From positions 1 to 64,000 of the forward strand of contig PNAH01000012.1 of the NCBI GenBank assembly GCA_003170315.1: DNA of 64,000 nucleotides. The letters are read 5' to 3'. The notes below the pieces were generated by a model that worked only from the letters and a program-made list of their open reading frames with translations, was not told the DNA's origin and made no database searches. The DNA comes from Acidimicrobiaceae bacterium. Lineage in GTDB: Bacteria > Actinomycetota > Acidimicrobiia > Acidimicrobiales > RAAP-2. The stretch's first letter is position 1. Every line of letters begins with the position of its first letter. The position numbers and the translations under genes were made by a program. Positions 62,474 to 64,000 of this stretch are shown one piece after another.

Positions 62474-63182
62474 GACCGCCGTCGATGACGACGACTTGGC
62501 CGGTCACGTACTTCGACGACGCCAGGGCCACGATCACCTCGGCGACGTCGTCGGGCGAGCCGCTTCGCTTGAGGGGAGCGACGGCATGGACGAAACCACG
62601 CACGGTATCCCAGTCCGCGGTCCACGGCGTGTCGACCAGGCCCGGCGCCACGGCGTTCACCCGTACCTCGGGCCCTACGACTTTCGCGAGCAGCGCGGTC
62701 ATGTGATTGACCGCCGCCTTCGAGGCGGCGTAGGGAATCGACGAGCCGAGCGGTCGCACGCCCGCCATCGACGAAACGTTCACGATTGCCCCGTGGCTCG
62801 AGCGCAGGGCGTCCATCGCCGCGACGCAGAGACTCCACGTGCCAAAGACGTTCACCTCGAAGATCTCGCGCCATACGTCGAGCGACGCGGCCTCCAGGTC
62901 GGCGTGGGGAATCACCTTGGTCGTACCGGCGTTGTTGATCAACACGTCGAGACGGCCGTAGTGCTCGAGGACGTCGGCGACGAGTCGGGTGCAGTCCTCG
63001 CTCAGCGCGATGTCGGCTTGCACGTATCGAGAATTCGGCGTCGCGGCGGCGAGTCGTTCGCCGGCTTCGACACTGCGCACCGAGTTGAAGACCACTCGGT
63101 GGCCGGCGTCGGCGAAACGAAGTGCCGTCGCCTCGCCAATGCCGCTCGTCGAACCGGTCACCAGCACGACTTTGTCGCTCAT
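62457..63182 (-). CDS. SDR family oxidoreductase
   Basis: Classical short-chain dehydrogenase. TGSTSGIGEATAL (T-G-x3-G-I-G) binds NAD(P), NNAGTTKV is the N-N-A-G motif, VSSMAG gives the catalytic Ser and PYAASKAAVNH gives Y-x3-K. ATG 63182 has GGAGG 5 bases before it and is preferred over a start at 63206 inside the neighbouring gene. Its end overlaps the DUF2236 gene by 17 bases in the opposite direction. Substrate unknown; the fold fits a 3-oxoacyl-ACP or alcohol reductase type. Confidence 0.9.
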   Translation of the reverse strand: MSDKVVLVTGSTSGIGEATALRFADAGHRVVFNSVRSVEAGERLAAATPNSRYVQADIALSEDCTRLVADVLEHYGRLDVLINNAGTTKVIPHADLEAASLDVWREIFEVNVFGTWSLCVAAMDALRSSHGAIVNVSSMAGVRPLGSSIPYAASKAAVNHMTALLAKVVGPEVRVNAVAPGLVDTPWTADWDTVRGFVHAVAPLKRSGSPDDVAEVIVALASSKYVTGQVVVIDGGLSLAT

Positions 63183-63184
63183 CG

Positions 63185-64000
63185 TTACCTCCGTCGCAGT
63201 CGCCACGAACCGGCCCAGTGCTGACCCGGTTCGAGTACCACTACGTCCTTGCCACTGCGCAGCGCGTCGGGCGGACAGGTCATCGGTTCCACGGCCACGG
63301 CGGTGCGTCGACGACCCTTTTCAAGATGGTCACCGGTGAAGACCTGCAAATACGGAAAGTTACGATCGACGCTCAGCTCGATCTCGCCCCCGGCCGAGTC
63401 GACGAGCACGACCGTGGCCAGCCCCGAATCGTCGCGCACCAGTTCGGTGAAGGTGGTGTCGAGCGTGTGGCCATTCACCGACTTGCGCTTGGTGAAGTCG
63501 AAACTGTTTCCCGCCACCGGCAAGATCTCTCCGGTCGGCAGCTGGCGATCGTTCACCGCGACGTAGGCGTTCGCCGGGATCTCCAACTCGGCTCCCTCGA
63601 TCGTCGGCGTGGTGACGGCGAGGTAGGGGTGAAAACCCACGCCGAAGGGTATGGGCACGTCATCGCGATTGGTCACCGTCGTGGTGACGGTGAGACCCAG
63701 TCGACCCAAGTGGTAGGTCACGTTGATGTCGCTCAAGAACGGATAGTCGGGCGACGGATGCAACAACATCGAGAGCGAGCAGCGATTCTGGTTGACCGAG
63801 TCGATGCGGAACGGCCGCCAGCGCACGAGCCCGTGGATGGCCGTCGCGTGGGCGACGTCGTCAATCGTCGGTCGCGCGACGCGATCGGAGAACGTCCATT
63901 CGCCGTCGGACATCCGATTAGGCCACGGGTACAGCACCTGTCCCCGGGCCCCGGTCGGCACCTCTTCGCCGGCGAAGCCCTCGACGACGCTGAGCCCGCC
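63185..64000 (-). CDS. Aldose 1-epimerase family protein (5' end outside window)
   Basis: The frame is open to the last base of the window, so the gene is partial; the first codons seen read GGLSVVEGFAGEEVPTGARG. QVLYPWPNRM, GVGFHPYLAV (catalytic His) and VAVEPMTCPPDA (catalytic Glu) are galactose-mutarotase landmarks. It would interconvert sugar anomers. It ends 2 bases before the SDR start, so they are likely one operon. Confidence 0.88.
   Translation of the reverse strand, partial: GGLSVVEGFAGEEVPTGARGQVLYPWPNRMSDGEWTFSDRVARPTIDDVAHATAIHGLVRWRPFRIDSVNQNRCSLSMLLHPSPDYPFLSDINVTYHLGRLGLTVTTTVTNRDDVPIPFGVGFHPYLAVTTPTIEGAELEIPANAYVAVNDRQLPTGEILPVAGNSFDFTKRKSVNGHTLDTTFTELVRDDSGLATVVLVDSAGGEIELSVDRNFPYLQVFTGDHLEKGRRRTAVAVEPMTCPPDALRSGKDVVVLEPGQHWAGSWRLRRR

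Overview
The window looks like a chromosomal segment from a high-GC actinobacterium. An Acidimicrobiia-type lineage is plausible, but this is an inference from gene content: ClpS next to DUF2017, a DUF1501/DUF1800 pair, an actinobacterial-type conjugation cassette (SCO6880-like, DUF6112-like, TraG, VirB4-like), a PBP1-type protein with a PASTA tail, and many GTG starts. There is no rRNA and no complete tRNA. Two 3' tRNA fragments read as attachment-site scars.

Layout. 1-2.3 kb holds small housekeeping or accessory genes (HIT protein, GNAT, methyltransferase). 2.7-5.1 kb has a HEPN-type protein and an N-terminal-nucleophile hydrolase resembling a proteasome beta subunit. 5.25-6.9 kb encodes a secreted G1 (eqolisin) peptidase with an FnIII domain and two InlB-type repeats. 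7.0-19.1 kb is a tightly coupled minus-strand conjugation operon: NlpC/P60 wall hydrolase, DUF6112-like pilin-like protein, anchored VirB8/TcpC-like protein, VirB6/TrbL-like protein, SCO6880-like protein, ParA-like ATPase, small membrane protein, VirB4-like ATPase, TraG coupling protein, a small protein, ArdC-like antirestriction protease, an unknown protein and finally an excisionase. It is followed by a tRNA-Gly 3' fragment (19561-19600) and a frameshifted IS3-type remnant.

19.9-43.8 kb is an accessory island, mostly AT-richer than its flanks. It holds a DUF262-HEPN pair, several orphan small genes including a Lys/Ala-rich histone-H1-like protein, an S9 peptidase and a NUDIX gene, a large MobF relaxase-helicase (27.8-31.4 kb), an Abi_2 HEPN gene with a clear promoter, and a six-gene minus-strand operon (33-43 kb). 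That operon reads [two overlapping unknown genes]-NERD/UvrD helicase-DrmA-DrmB-Dam-type methylase. It has the DrmA/DrmB core of DISARM but I see no DrmC phospholipase-D nuclease and neither of the usual DISARM methylases; this is the best candidate for an undescribed defence variant. The island ends at a tRNA-Lys(CTT) 3' fragment (43725-43769).

43.9-64 kb is ordinary chromosome: FtsX-type ABC permease, penicillin-binding protein plus a secreted partner, a frameshifted secreted repeat protein, an LLM oxidoreductase, a phosphoribosyltransferase, secreted unknowns, a B12-dependent acyl-CoA mutase pair whose substrate-pocket residues match isobutyryl-CoA mutase rather than methylmalonyl-CoA mutase, a DUF1800-DUF1501 pair, ClpS-DUF2017, a DUF2236 protein, an SDR and an aldose-1-epimerase-like gene cut by the window end.

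Taken together, the conjugation operon and relaxase form the transfer machinery of one or more integrated elements whose integrase is not in the window. The HEPN, Abi and DISARM-like genes are probable defence cargo. All functions are read from motifs and context; no database search was possible.
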